64,000 bases of DNA from Bacteroidales bacterium (GCA_029098505.1 JAQXOE010000024.1:1-64000); one strand, 5' to 3'; positions 26,191-36,000 are shown, counted from the stretch's first letter. Program-made: numbers and translations. Notes: a model not told the origin generated them from the letters alone.

Positions 26191-29100
26191 CTTTGTTCCT
26201 GGTGATTAGTATATACATTATTGGGATGATGTAAGCGTTCAATATCGTAGAAGTCACAAGGCCTCCGAGTATTACCTTGGCCATTGGCGACTGGATTTCA
26301 TTGCCCGGAAGCGAGCCTCCGAGGGCAAGAGGAAGCAGTGCGAGTGCAGATGTGATGGCGGTCATCAGTATAGGATTGAGGCGGTCGAGTGAGCCTGCGC
26401 GTACGCTGTCCATCAGGTTGCAACCATCGGCACGGAGAGCATTGTACCTGTCAATCAGCAGCATACCATTTCTGGTGGCAATGCCGAAAAGGGAGATGAA
26501 ACCTATGATGGCCGGAATACTCAAAAGGCTGTCCGTCAGATAGATACCGAAAACACCTCCGATGAGGGCAAGAGGGAGGTTCAAGAGGACTACCAAGGTT
26601 TGCTTCGTATTATTGAATTCTCCGAAAAGCAGGATGAAAATCAGGATAATCGAAATAATTGTAAGGAGGAAGATGGTGCGTGATGCACTCTCTTCGGATT
26701 CAAACTGTCCGCCGTATTCGATGTGATAGCCTTCGGGCAGTTCGATGTTCTCGTCAATGAGCTTTTCTATGGCATTAACAGCGTGTCTGAGTTCACCGCC
26801 CACCACATTGCAGGAAATCACCAGTTTTCTGGAAACATTCTCCCTGTTGATGGTATTCGGTCCTGAAGCAGATCTGACATCAGCAAGATAGGAAAGAGGC
26901 ACCATACCATTCTCACCTTTGATATTGACATCCACCAAAAGGTCTTCTATGGCCTCTTTCGAAGTTCTTTCAGCGTCCTCGACCTTCAGTGTCAGGTCAA
27001 AAGCCCTGTTGCCCTCATAGACCTGGGATACCACCTGTCCTTGGAGCAGGACCTCCACCATTTCGCGGAACTCGCTGAGTGTCACTCCGTAGCGGGCAAG
27101 CATTTCCCTTCGCGGCTCGATGACCAGTTCAGGTCTCTCGACCTGCTGCTCCACATTGAGGTCTGTAATGCCCTCAACCCCTGCGATTACGGTCTTTATC
27201 TGATTGCCAAGGGCATACATCTTATTGAGATCTGTGCCGAAGAGCTTTATGGCAATATTGGCCTGGGTGCCGGAGAGCATTGCATCAATCCTATGGGCAA
27301 TCGGGCCTCCGATTTCAATATTGACTCCCGGAAGGATTGAGAGCTTTTCACGGACCTCGGCCATAAAGTCTGCACGGGAGCGCTTTCCAAGCTCGAAAGG
27401 ACAGTCAAACTCGGAAGTATTGACCCCGAAAGAATGTTCCGCCAGTTCGGCGCGGCCCGTACGTCTGCACACATTCTTGATTTCAGGCACACTTAGCAGC
27501 AATATCTCCGCTTCGTGACCTATCCTGTCCGACTCTTCGAGGGATATGCCTGGAACGGTGCTGACAGAAACCGTGAGCGAGCCTTCATTGAAGGCAGGAA
27601 GGAAGCTGCGGCCGAGGGAGAAGAACATCACCAGGGCAACTGCCAGAAGAACAACAGTGCCTGAAAGAATTATCGCTTTGTGCCTCAATGCCCATTCGAG
27701 CGAGCGTTCATAGAGTTTTTTAAGTTTCAGTACGAGCCAAGCTTCCTTGTTTTCCTTTTCACCGTCCTTGGAGCCCTTCAGGAGATATGAGCACAACACA
27801 GGAGTCAAGGTAAGGGCAACAAGGGTGGAAGTAAAGAGCGAAATGACGAAGGAAATGCCAAGAGGTATCAGCATTCTGCCCTCAATTCCCGAGAGGAAAA
27901 AGAGAGGAAGGAAGCAGGCTACAATAATCAGGGTGGAATTCAGCATAGGCATACGTACCTCCTTCGATGCTTCGAAGACGGTTTCTATCACCGTTCTGCG
28001 CTTTTCCTTCGGTAAGAGCCTGTTCTGCCTCAGACGCTTGAACACATTCTCCACATCAACTATGGAGTCATCCACCAGGGATCCTATCGCTATGGCTATT
28101 CCTCCCAGAGTCATAGTATTCACGGACAGCCCGAGAAGTTTAATCACTATCAAGGTGATAATCACGGACATAGGTATGGATATCAAGGAAATGACCGTAG
28201 TCCTCCAGTTCATAAGGAAGATGAAGAGGACAATTATGACGAAGAAACTACCCTCAAGCAGGGATTTCTTTACATTGCTGATGGAATTTTGGATGAAATC
28301 AGCCTGTCGGAAGACCTGAGTATTGATGGAAACATCAGAAGGGATGGTCTTCTTGAGGTCATCAAGTGCCGATTCAATATTCTCTGTCAGCTCAATTGTG
28401 CTGGCATTAGGCTGCTTGGTAATGGCAAGGGTAACAGCCGCTTTTCCGTTTACCGATGCAACACCGAGTTTTGGAGTCTTGCTGCCTGTCTTGACTTCGG
28501 CAATATCATCAAGAGTTATAGGATAGCCCGATTCGGTCTGCTTGACCAGGGCCTTGCGCATCTCATCCAGACTGTCAGTAGATAGAAGGCCTCTGACTAT
28601 ATACTCATTGCCGTGCTGATATATTGTACCGCCGGGGGCATTGAGATTCATATCGTTGACGGCAGCGATTACCTCATCCATTGAGACGCCGTAATGCTTC
28701 ATCCTGGATGTCTTCAACTGGATTTGATACTCCTTGATATCACCGCCCATTACTGTAACCTGGGCCACACCACCTATTGACAAGAGGCGCTGCCTTATGT
28801 TCCAATCGGCTATGGTCCTGAGATCGGCCATAGAGGTACTCTCCGCCGTGAGTCCGACTATGAACATCTCACCAAGTATCGATGATTGAGGGCCAAGGGT
28901 CGGAGAGCCCACGGTTTCCGGCAATTCTTCGCTGATGACGGCCAATTTTTCGGAGACAATCTGTCTGGCCCTGTATATGTCCGTTCCCCAGTCAAACTCA
29001 ACCCAAACTGTGCAATAACCCGGGTTCGATGATGATCTCACCCTGCGCACGTCAGTCGCCCCGTTCAGGGCAGTCTCGATAGGAAAGGTGACCAGGCGTT

Positions 29101-29284
29101 CAACCTCTTCAGGAGCCATTCCTTCCGCCTCTGTCATCACTACTACAGTAGGGGCATTCAAATCGGGGAATACATCCACGTCCATAGTGGATGTGGAGTA
29201 GAATCCGGCTATCATTAGCAGCACTGCACAGACCAGGACAACTATCCTGTTGTCCAAGGCAAATCTGATTATTCTGTTGAGCAT
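26183..29284 (-). CDS. heavy-metal efflux RND pump (CusA/CzcA family)
   Basis: This 1034-residue protein is a proton-driven RND transporter of the heavy-metal (HME) group: first helix FALDNRIVVLVCAVLLMIAGF, then DVDVFPDLNAPTVVVMTEAEGMAPEEVE. The helix 4 signature is IAIAIGSLVDDSIVDVENV. That signature has AIG like CusA rather than DFG as in CzcA, so a monovalent metal (Cu/Ag) is possible, but the metal cannot be assigned. The ORF track starts at a GTG; the ATG at 29284 (MLNRIIRF) starts 4 nt after the adaptor gene and is preferred. Confidence 0.92.
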   Translation of the reverse strand: MLNRIIRFALDNRIVVLVCAVLLMIAGFYSTSTMDVDVFPDLNAPTVVVMTEAEGMAPEEVERLVTFPIETALNGATDVRRVRSSSNPGYCTVWVEFDWGTDIYRARQIVSEKLAVISEELPETVGSPTLGPQSSILGEMFIVGLTAESTSMADLRTIADWNIRQRLLSIGGVAQVTVMGGDIKEYQIQLKTSRMKHYGVSMDEVIAAVNDMNLNAPGGTIYQHGNEYIVRGLLSTDSLDEMRKALVKQTESGYPITLDDIAEVKTGSKTPKLGVASVNGKAAVTLAITKQPNASTIELTENIESALDDLKKTIPSDVSINTQVFRQADFIQNSISNVKKSLLEGSFFVIIVLFIFLMNWRTTVISLISIPMSVIITLIVIKLLGLSVNTMTLGGIAIAIGSLVDDSIVDVENVFKRLRQNRLLPKEKRRTVIETVFEASKEVRMPMLNSTLIIVACFLPLFFLSGIEGRMLIPLGISFVISLFTSTLVALTLTPVLCSYLLKGSKDGEKENKEAWLVLKLKKLYERSLEWALRHKAIILSGTVVLLAVALVMFFSLGRSFLPAFNEGSLTVSVSTVPGISLEESDRIGHEAEILLLSVPEIKNVCRRTGRAELAEHSFGVNTSEFDCPFELGKRSRADFMAEVREKLSILPGVNIEIGGPIAHRIDAMLSGTQANIAIKLFGTDLNKMYALGNQIKTVIAGVEGITDLNVEQQVERPELVIEPRREMLARYGVTLSEFREMVEVLLQGQVVSQVYEGNRAFDLTLKVEDAERTSKEAIEDLLVDVNIKGENGMVPLSYLADVRSASGPNTINRENVSRKLVISCNVVGGELRHAVNAIEKLIDENIELPEGYHIEYGGQFESEESASRTIFLLTIISIILIFILLFGEFNNTKQTLVVLLNLPLALIGGVFGIYLTDSLLSIPAIIGFISLFGIATRNGMLLIDRYNALRADGCNLMDSVRAGSLDRLNPILMTAITSALALLPLALGGSLPGNEIQSPMAKVILGGLVTSTILNAYIIPIMYILITRNKDA

Positions 29285-29288
29285 AGCA

Positions 29289-30449
29289 TCAATGTGAATG
29301 GTTATGACCTGATGGAACTGCACTTACAGAGGCGAGCTTGATCTGCATCGCTCCCTTGGTCACCAGTTCGTCTCCTTCGTCCAAACCGCTGAGTATCTGA
29401 ACATTGACCCCGTCTGACATACCCAATTCAACATCCTTCTTCACGAAGGCATCAGGTTCGATTTTCACAAAGACACTGTACACGCCCTGGCTTTCGACTA
29501 TGGCTTCGAGAGGCACTGCTATGCAGTCCTCACTTTTTCTCGTCTTCAGATATATCTCAACATATGAGCCCGGGATAAGATCTGAATTGTTATCAAGCTC
29601 AAAAGATACTGGTAAAAAATGGTCCGATGCATTTCTGCCGTAGCTCAAGAGACGTCCATTGTGGTCCTCGAGACAAACTGTCTTGCCCTCAGGGGTAACG
29701 ATATTAGCTGTCACAATATCCTTTGCTGCGCTGCTATACTTTTCACTTAGTTCCGCACGAATCTGCAGTCTTCTGTTCTGGCTTACAACAGCAAGGACCT
29801 CACCCGTATTGACATATTGTCCTTCAGACACATAGATGGTCTTGATATAGCCCGACATAGGCGAAGATACACTCAGTCCGCTATCTCCGTAACCGTTTCT
29901 GGTGAGGGCTTCATATGCACTCTTTGCCTGGCTGTACTCAAGCTTGCTCTGCTCATAATGGCTGAGCGAGATGATATTGTCCTTAAGCAGTTCAGTGTCG
30001 CGCAGATACTCCTTCTCGGCTGTTTCGAGCGCAGCCTTCGCCTTTGACACCGGATCACCGCCATCGACGCTTTGGGTATTGATTACGGCAATAAGCGCAT
30101 TCTTGGCGACATAGCTGCCCTCGCTGAGCAACTTGCCTTTGAAGTGGAATACACCGGAAGTCGTAGCCGACAGCGTTATCTCATCTCCACTGGCAGGAAG
30201 AATCTCTCCTCCGGTACGAATAATGGATGAGAAAACCTGTTTTCTGACTTCACTTGTTTCGATGCCGAAGCGTTCCTGTTTGTGCTCGTCGAAGATAATC
30301 TCATCAGCGTGGGCTTCATCCTCGTGGTGATGCTCCATTTCACTTTCGCTGTGTTCGTGGTCCTCACCTTCGTGATTATGGCCGCTATGGCAAGCCGGGA
30401 ATGTTATACAGGCTGCAGCTGCCAGCAGAATAGCTATTGTTTTCTTCAT
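29289..30449 (-). CDS. periplasmic adaptor lipoprotein of metal RND efflux (CusB/CzcB type)
   Basis: This 386-residue protein is a membrane-fusion subunit with a lipoprotein signal (ITFPAC). A His-rich metal-binding stretch follows directly (HNHEGEDHEHSESEMEHHHE). The barrel-sandwich and hairpin region includes DPVSKAKAALETAEKEYLRD and MSGYIKTIYVSEGQYVNTGE, and the C-terminal part has GSYVEIYLKTRK and GLDEGDELVTKGAM. A second His cluster, SGHNHSH, ends the protein. The His-rich ends point to a metal substrate. It is the first gene of the operon. No metal-sensing regulator lies nearby. Confidence 0.9.
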   Translation of the reverse strand: MKKTIAILLAAAACITFPACHSGHNHEGEDHEHSESEMEHHHEDEAHADEIIFDEHKQERFGIETSEVRKQVFSSIIRTGGEILPASGDEITLSATTSGVFHFKGKLLSEGSYVAKNALIAVINTQSVDGGDPVSKAKAALETAEKEYLRDTELLKDNIISLSHYEQSKLEYSQAKSAYEALTRNGYGDSGLSVSSPMSGYIKTIYVSEGQYVNTGEVLAVVSQNRRLQIRAELSEKYSSAAKDIVTANIVTPEGKTVCLEDHNGRLLSYGRNASDHFLPVSFELDNNSDLIPGSYVEIYLKTRKSEDCIAVPLEAIVESQGVYSVFVKIEPDAFVKKDVELGMSDGVNVQILSGLDEGDELVTKGAMQIKLASVSAVPSGHNHSH

Positions 30450-30483
30450 AACTCGAATATGTTACTTCTTTTGTTTCAAGTTA

Positions 30484-30514
30484 CAAAGATACCCTTGTGT
30501 GGATGCAAAGGCAA
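30484..30514 (-). promoter_or_regulatory. promoter of the metal efflux operon
   Basis: On the minus strand TTG (30512-30514) is followed after 20 nt by TATCTTTG (30484-30491), matching the Bacteroidota -33/-7 arrangement. The ATG lies 34 nt downstream. Confidence 0.65.
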
Positions 30515-30548
30515 TCACAAATTATAGGGATTTTTTACGCCGGAACAG

Positions 30549-31559
30549 CTATTCGGCGCAAAGTCGAGAAAAATAGGTCATCACCTCATTCCAGTCCTTG
30601 AAGCCGTCCGAACCAAAGTGGATGAGTGTTCCCATAAAGTCATTGCCTCCGCATTCCCCGGGATGGGCATCCACCAGGAAGTCCCCGAGAAGCAGCTCCT
30701 TATGCGTAGTCAAACTGACTCTGTTCCAGGCAGGTACGGCAATATGCTCCTCTACCCAGTTTCTCTTGAGAAGCATCTCCTCCCATCCATCGGCAGCACC
30801 ACTGACCACGAAGTGCAAATCATATCGTGGAGCAAGGTACTGAACCGCTTTCGAGGCAGCAGCCACCATTTCGGAATTGTGCCTGTAGCGCAGTACATCA
30901 TCAAAGGCAATGAGCAGGGACGGTCGCGAAACTGCATTCTGAATATCGTCTATCCATTGGATTACCGGAAGGACGGAGTGTAGCAATGCCGCATCATTAA
31001 GATAATGTGTGCCATCGAAACGTATGCACTGACTGTAATGTTCCCTGGTCAGGTCCCAGGTATCCACCATTGTGTCGTGCGTGCCAAACAAGGCAAAAAC
31101 TTTCGCATCCTCTTCAGCATCAATATTTTCAAAACAATGCGAGGACATCTCCCTGAAAGCTTCCAGCAGGCCCTTGGTCACAATGAAGCTTTTCTGGCCA
31201 TCCTGGCGCGGGTTATGATATTCCCTGAGTCCGAGACCGTTGTTTTTCAGAATCGTGTCAGCAAGACAGAAGGCAGGATTGACCAATATTCTGTAACTGC
31301 CGTGCAGGAGTTCAGCATACATTGCCCCCATCGAGGTGCCGATAATCAACTCAGGTTTGAGTTCCTCGACCAAGGATTCCAACAACGCAAGTGCCTCGGA
31401 AGGCTCAACAGGAAGGTCCGGGGCAATTATTTCTGCCTGTGGCAGAAGCAGCCGCAGGGTTTTGACACTGCCATTCTGGCCGCTTGATGCAAAACCGTGC
31501 ACATACAATATCCTCTTTCCGGACATCAGCTTCGGCCGTGCATATTCATACAATTCCAT
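30549..31559 (-). CDS. YqiA-like esterase fused to a HAD/5'-nucleotidase-like domain
   Basis: This 336-residue protein joins two domains. Residues about 10-195 look like a YqiA/UPF0227-type alpha/beta hydrolase: ILYVHGFASSGQNGS, nucleophile elbow IIGTSMGAMYA, GTHDTMVD and FDGTHYLND. Residues about 210-335 resemble the deoxyribonucleotidase (NT5C) branch of HAD enzymes, with a Lys in TTHKELLLGDFLVDAHP. HAD motif I, normally DxDG, reads IAFDDVLRY, so the catalytic loop is shortened and activity of that half is doubtful. Function is unknown. The ORF track starts at a TTG; the ATG at 31559 is preferred. Confidence 0.75.
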   Translation of the reverse strand: MELYEYARPKLMSGKRILYVHGFASSGQNGSVKTLRLLLPQAEIIAPDLPVEPSEALALLESLVEELKPELIIGTSMGAMYAELLHGSYRILVNPAFCLADTILKNNGLGLREYHNPRQDGQKSFIVTKGLLEAFREMSSHCFENIDAEEDAKVFALFGTHDTMVDTWDLTREHYSQCIRFDGTHYLNDAALLHSVLPVIQWIDDIQNAVSRPSLLIAFDDVLRYRHNSEMVAAASKAVQYLAPRYDLHFVVSGAADGWEEMLLKRNWVEEHIAVPAWNRVSLTTHKELLLGDFLVDAHPGECGGNDFMGTLIHFGSDGFKDWNEVMTYFSRLCAE

Positions 31560-31574
31560 ATATCTTTTTTTTCG

Positions 31575-31582
31575 CAAAAATA
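31575..31582 (-). promoter_or_regulatory. -7 promoter element before the hydrolase fusion gene
   Basis: TATTTTTG on the minus strand is an exact TAnnTTTG match 15 nt from the ATG and pairs divergently with the element at 31595. Confidence 0.5.
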
Positions 31583-31594
31583 AGAAGAAAAGAT

Positions 31595-31602
31595 TAACTT
31601 TG
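31595..31602 (+). promoter_or_regulatory. -7 promoter element before the SEC-C gene
   Basis: TAACTTTG is an exact TAnnTTTG match 12 nt before the ATG at 31615. Confidence 0.5.
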
Positions 31603-31614
31603 TTTCTTCGGGTT

Positions 31615-32802
31615 ATGAATACGGATTTGCATCAATATTTCAATTACTACAGGAAGTCGGAACTTGAGTTCCTACTTCGGTTTTTCAACGTTGATTACGT
31701 CGGGAAGCCGAAAAAGGAAGAACTTGTCAGGATGGCTGTGGAATTGATTGGGAATGACCCGGTTTCCTGGCTTTTCAAACTACCAGAAAGGGATTTGCGT
31801 CTTCTTGCTTCATTGATCGAGAAAGGAGACTCCGTATGGCATGAGCTGGAAGCACCTGACTTTCCTTGTTTTCTGGACAGCCTTGGGCTCATTATCGTCG
31901 ATGACATCAACCCCTTGCTTACAAGGGTGATGCTCCCCTTTCCAATAGCGGTCCTTACATCACCTTTTGTTCTGGACGTCATCGAAGATAAAGAGAGAAT
32001 GGGTCTTTTCGAAGAGGAAAGAATAAGCGTGGGCATTCTGAATATATATGGTGCCATTCCTCTTGATGACTTCATCCAGATTTTGTTGGAAGTCTTGGAT
32101 TATGATGAAGAAAGATTATTGAGAGCAATAAGGAACCCGATACTGACACATTTGCAAGGAGAATACAAGGAAAAATGGTACACCCACTCCCCTTATGTTG
32201 ACGATGTGGGTCTTATAGTGGAAAACAGGAAACCGTTCTCCCGAAAGATAAGGAAGTATCTCCCTTGCAGCCTGGAACAAGCCAAGGCAGCAGGCGCGAA
32301 CATCCCGTATTGCGCTTATGGCAGCGGAAGCGGAGAGGCCGCCGAAGTTCTGAAAGTGCTGGAGGAGCTCGGATACTCCGAGGCGGAAGCCATCAAGGAA
32401 TTGAACAGGATTTGGTTCAATGCCCAATTCGCTTCTGATGAAGCATATGCCGAGGCTATGTTCAATTGCGTCAATGAAAGAATGGACGATATACCTTCAT
32501 TCGCACTCTACAGGCAGTATATCGACACCATTGCCGCTTATTCCAACTCCATCCCTAAATGGCTGCTGAAGGGCAGAAGCTCCAATGAAAGCAATATGCT
32601 CAAGTTGCTTATCAAGGTAGAGGAAAGCGACGATTTCGAGCCTTTGTCATTAGACCAATCCGAGCTTTCCATCCCTGAATCAGGAACACTCGAACAGTTC
32701 TACAGAATGGGAATAGGGGTTCGTCACGTGCTTCCTGAGGACCCTTGTCCTTGCGGCAGCGGCCTCTCTTACAAGAATTGCCACGGGCGCAAGCTCAATT
32801 AA
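31615..32802 (+). CDS. SEC-C motif protein of unknown function
   Basis: This 395-residue protein is soluble and mainly helical. It opens with LHQYFNYYRKSELEFLLRFF and a SAP-like KPKKEELVRMAVELI segment. It ends in a clear SEC-C zinc motif, PCPCGSGLSYKNCHG, of the kind found at the end of SecA. The middle (GAIPLDDFIQILLEVLDYD) resembles helical bundles but no family could be named. The ORF track starts 93 codons upstream on the other side of the intergenic region; the ATG at 31615, right after the -7 box, is much more likely. Confidence 0.75.
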   Translation: MNTDLHQYFNYYRKSELEFLLRFFNVDYVGKPKKEELVRMAVELIGNDPVSWLFKLPERDLRLLASLIEKGDSVWHELEAPDFPCFLDSLGLIIVDDINPLLTRVMLPFPIAVLTSPFVLDVIEDKERMGLFEEERISVGILNIYGAIPLDDFIQILLEVLDYDEERLLRAIRNPILTHLQGEYKEKWYTHSPYVDDVGLIVENRKPFSRKIRKYLPCSLEQAKAAGANIPYCAYGSGSGEAAEVLKVLEELGYSEAEAIKELNRIWFNAQFASDEAYAEAMFNCVNERMDDIPSFALYRQYIDTIAAYSNSIPKWLLKGRSSNESNMLKLLIKVEESDDFEPLSLDQSELSIPESGTLEQFYRMGIGVRHVLPEDPCPCGSGLSYKNCHGRKLN

Positions 32803-33548
32803 GCCCCCAATAGAGACTCCAGAATGGCCTTTATGGCGAGATTGGTCTTCAGATTCAGTTCGAGTTCCGCTGCTTCGGCTCCTTTTTCGCGTGTCAGCTC
32901 ACCGCAAATGTCCACTCCTATGATTCTGTGCTTTGATGCCACTTCGCCCAGAAGCAGTTCCAATTGGCGCAGGCTCATATTGCCCTGATCCCAATCAGTA
33001 GCAGCATAAGACGGAGAAAGTGCATCCTTGTCAATGGAGATATAGACTGGGATGCGGGCTTCAAGCAGTGACAGCATTTCCCGCACATCCTCCGAAAGAG
33101 CAGAATCATTGCGCCCCAAATCCTCCTTCGTTGCAGCCAGCACGCCGTCGAACATAAGGTCGAGGAACTCCAACTCCAAATCAGGATTAATGCCGACCAT
33201 CAGCAATTGCGAGAATCTCTCCAATGAAGTGAAGGCATCCCTCGCCCAGGAGCCGCAGGAAAGTGCTCCAAAGGCGGATTCGTGCATATCAGGATGATGG
33301 TCAACAAGGAGGAGGGCGAAGGGTTCGTCTATCCTCTCAAGCCAGAATCGGCTGATATAGTGATAGTCGCCGCTGTCAATCCAATGTACGGCCTCAAGCG
33401 GAAGATTAGCGATGGCGCCGCGTATCTTTGCAGCGCTCTCATCGTCACAAAAGCAATTTGTACCATCAAGGGCAGAAAGGTCAATGACCCTGCTGCCCTC
33501 AATAGCTTTGTCAAGTCCTTCGTCGGTATAGACTCCGGACAAGTTCAT
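32799..33548 (-). CDS. arginase/agmatinase-family ureohydrolase
   Basis: This protein of about 249 residues belongs to the ureohydrolase superfamily with a binuclear manganese centre: VDHHPDMH supplies the first ligand cluster and ISIDKDALSPSYA the second (DxD). A GVDICGELT segment stands where the usual conserved Glu lies. Members act on arginine, agmatine, formiminoglutamate or guanidino compounds; the substrate is not clear here. Two other starts exist upstream (TTG 33590, ATG 33572) but they overlap the bglX stop; the ATG at 33548 avoids that. The stop overlaps the SEC-C gene convergently by 4 nt. Confidence 0.8.
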   Translation of the reverse strand: MNLSGVYTDEGLDKAIEGSRVIDLSALDGTNCFCDDESAAKIRGAIANLPLEAVHWIDSGDYHYISRFWLERIDEPFALLLVDHHPDMHESAFGALSCGSWARDAFTSLERFSQLLMVGINPDLELEFLDLMFDGVLAATKEDLGRNDSALSEDVREMLSLLEARIPVYISIDKDALSPSYAATDWDQGNMSLRQLELLLGEVASKHRIIGVDICGELTREKGAEAAELELNLKTNLAIKAILESLLGA

Positions 33549-33550
33549 TA

Positions 33551-35896
33551 TTATATGTTCTGAGTATCCCATACCTTGGTTTCGGTGCAATCCAGCATTA
33601 TTCCGAGGCCTCCGACTCCGAAGCGGAACGCTCCCTTCTCCAGGGTCCAGCGACCGTCAGCATTTACGAATGCAAGGCTTGTAGCAGGGACCTTGAGAGT
33701 AACGGTCTTGCTTTCGCCCGGCTGCAGTTCAATCTTGTCGAATGCACGGAGACGCTTTACATCAGGGATTATGGAAGCCACGACATCGCTTGAGTAGAGA
33801 AGCACGCTCTCCTTTCCTGCAACTTTTCCGGTATTGGTTACCGTCACCTCGAATACCAGTTCGTCATCGGCTCCAAACTCGTTTACGGAAGCTTTCAAGT
33901 CGCTATAAGCAAAACTCGTATAGCTGAGACCATAGCCGAAAGGCCACTGAATATCCATAATCGCGTCATAATTGTATGAGCCGGACATAGTTTCCACTGC
34001 CTCAGATACCTTGTAATCATAAGTATGGAGGGAGTTCGTGTACTTAGGATAGGTGAAAGGAAGCTTTCCGCTGAAATTCTCGTCTCCTGAAAGCAGGAGG
34101 GCAAGGGCATCTGCTCCATAGTTGCTCGGGAGCATAATATCCACCACAGCTGAAGCAAGAGCTTCAATATCATTAATTACACGAGGACGGCCCTCGTTGA
34201 GGACAAGGACTATAGGTTTTCCGGTAGTGGCAAGCTGCTTGACGAGTTCAAGCTGATTTGCCGAAAGGGTAATATCCTCGATATTGCCCGGGGTTTCGCA
34301 ATACGAATTCTCTCCTATGCAGGCCACTATGACATCAGCGTTTCGTGCAGCGGCAACGGCAGCAGGGATATTCACATTCACTTCATTCTGCCACATATTG
34401 TTGCGCTCATCATACTCAAGGCCTGGAACATAAGTGACATTGGCAGCACCGAACCTGTTCCTGAGGGCTGCATAAATAGTATTGAAACCCTTAACGAAAT
34501 CACCGCCCATACCCTGCCAAGTATAGCTCCATCCCCCATTGAGAGCGCGGACTGTATTGGCATTAGGGCCGGTTACGAGTATTTTTTTGCCTTCGGCAAT
34601 AGGAAGGATACCATCATTCTTGAGCAATACTTCGGACTCGAGCGCAGCTGCAAGAGAGGCCTCTTTCCATTCCTCTGAAGCGAAACGATCATAATTGTCC
34701 GTATTCCAAACCGGTTCGTCGAAAAGACCGAGCCTGTACTTGAGACGAAGTATGCGGGCCACGGCATCGTCAATGCGTTCCATCGGAATTGCACCCTCAT
34801 TTGCAAGCTCTATGATAAGATCGCAGGCTGTTGGGTCATAGGTTTCCATTACCATATCTATGCCGGCATTGATACCGATGCGTAGAGCATCCTTCTTGTC
34901 AACTGCTATGTGCTCACGGGTGTAAAGGTTATTGATATCTGCCCAGTCGGTGATTATCATACCGTCCCAATTGAGGCCTTCCTTGAGCCAGCCGGTAAGA
35001 AGCTTGTGGTTGGCGTGCGTAGGAACACCGTTGATGGATGCAGAATTGACCATAACGGTGAGAGCACCAGCCTCGATGCACTCCTTGAATGGAGCGAAGT
35101 ACTTCTCTCTCAGATCATTTGGGGCAATGTACGCAGGTGTGCGGTCCTTGCCCGAACGGGTAGCTCCGTAACCAAGGTAATGCTTGATGCTGACTGCAGT
35201 ATGCTCCTTGTCAATATGGTTGGGGTCCGGTCCCTGAATAGCCTCCGTTTCAGCTCTGGCCATAACTGACTGGAGATATGGATCCTCTCCCCAGCTCTCC
35301 CAATTCCTCGACCAAACAGGATTCCGGGTGAGGTCCATTACAGGCGAGAAAACCCAAGGAATCTGGGCTGCTCTGGTTTCGTAACCTATTGCTTCTCCCA
35401 TTATCCTGGCATATTCAGGATTGAAAGTAGCAGCGAGGTTGATTTCCTGTGGGAAGAAGCTTCCGTCAGTAAGGTAACTGGCTCCGTGTATCATATCCAT
35501 TCCGTAAATGGTCGGAATACCAATGAGTTCCATAGACCTTTCCTGGAGATGGGATATCATCTCAGATGTATAAGCGCGGCTTGCAGCCTTGTCCTGGAAA
35601 GTGTTCAGTATGGAGCCAACCTTGTATTTTCCAAATATATTCTCGATAGCCTCCTCATTCCAGCTTCCATCAGGGTTCAAGAGCACCCCTACTGTAAGCT
35701 GCATCATCTGGCCGGCTTTCTCTTCTATGCTCATACCCTTCAGAGTCTTCTGAACTCTGGACTCAAGCTCCTTGTCGACAGGGATAGCCGGTTTTACATT
35801 AGGAGTTGGACAAGCATTATCGCAGACATTTTGACAAGCAGATAACAAGCTTGCTGCCATTGCAATAGATAAAAATACTCTCAGTGTTCTTCTCAT
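33551..35896 (-). CDS. bglX: glycoside hydrolase family 3 beta-glucosidase-type lipoprotein
   Basis: This 781-residue lipoprotein (signal SLLSAC) has the BglX domain order. First comes a TIM-barrel domain with GMDMIHGASYLTDGSFFPQEI, the SIKHYLGYG segment and the nucleophile region GMIITDWADINN near residue 315. An alpha/beta sandwich domain with GPNANTVRALNGGW follows, then a C-terminal fibronectin-III-like domain with PFGYGLSYTSFAYSDLK and VTNTGKVAGKE. It would cleave beta-glucosides or related oligosaccharides in the periplasm or at the surface. The exact sugar is inferred only from the family. Confidence 0.92.
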   Translation of the reverse strand: MRRTLRVFLSIAMAASLLSACQNVCDNACPTPNVKPAIPVDKELESRVQKTLKGMSIEEKAGQMMQLTVGVLLNPDGSWNEEAIENIFGKYKVGSILNTFQDKAASRAYTSEMISHLQERSMELIGIPTIYGMDMIHGASYLTDGSFFPQEINLAATFNPEYARIMGEAIGYETRAAQIPWVFSPVMDLTRNPVWSRNWESWGEDPYLQSVMARAETEAIQGPDPNHIDKEHTAVSIKHYLGYGATRSGKDRTPAYIAPNDLREKYFAPFKECIEAGALTVMVNSASINGVPTHANHKLLTGWLKEGLNWDGMIITDWADINNLYTREHIAVDKKDALRIGINAGIDMVMETYDPTACDLIIELANEGAIPMERIDDAVARILRLKYRLGLFDEPVWNTDNYDRFASEEWKEASLAAALESEVLLKNDGILPIAEGKKILVTGPNANTVRALNGGWSYTWQGMGGDFVKGFNTIYAALRNRFGAANVTYVPGLEYDERNNMWQNEVNVNIPAAVAAARNADVIVACIGENSYCETPGNIEDITLSANQLELVKQLATTGKPIVLVLNEGRPRVINDIEALASAVVDIMLPSNYGADALALLLSGDENFSGKLPFTYPKYTNSLHTYDYKVSEAVETMSGSYNYDAIMDIQWPFGYGLSYTSFAYSDLKASVNEFGADDELVFEVTVTNTGKVAGKESVLLYSSDVVASIIPDVKRLRAFDKIELQPGESKTVTLKVPATSLAFVNADGRWTLEKGAFRFGVGGLGIMLDCTETKVWDTQNI

Positions 35897-35973
35897 ATGT
35901 TTTTGTGATTGGAATTAGGGCATAAAGTTAACACTTTTTCAATGTATTAGAGTACAAGTTGTTAGATTTGTTG

Positions 35974-35981
35974 TAAATTTG
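35974..35981 (+). promoter_or_regulatory. -7 promoter element before the 36001 gene
   Basis: TAAATTTG is an exact TAnnTTTG match 19 nt before the ATG at 36001. Confidence 0.5.
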
Positions 35982-36000
35982 TATGTTTTGAATTTATTTT

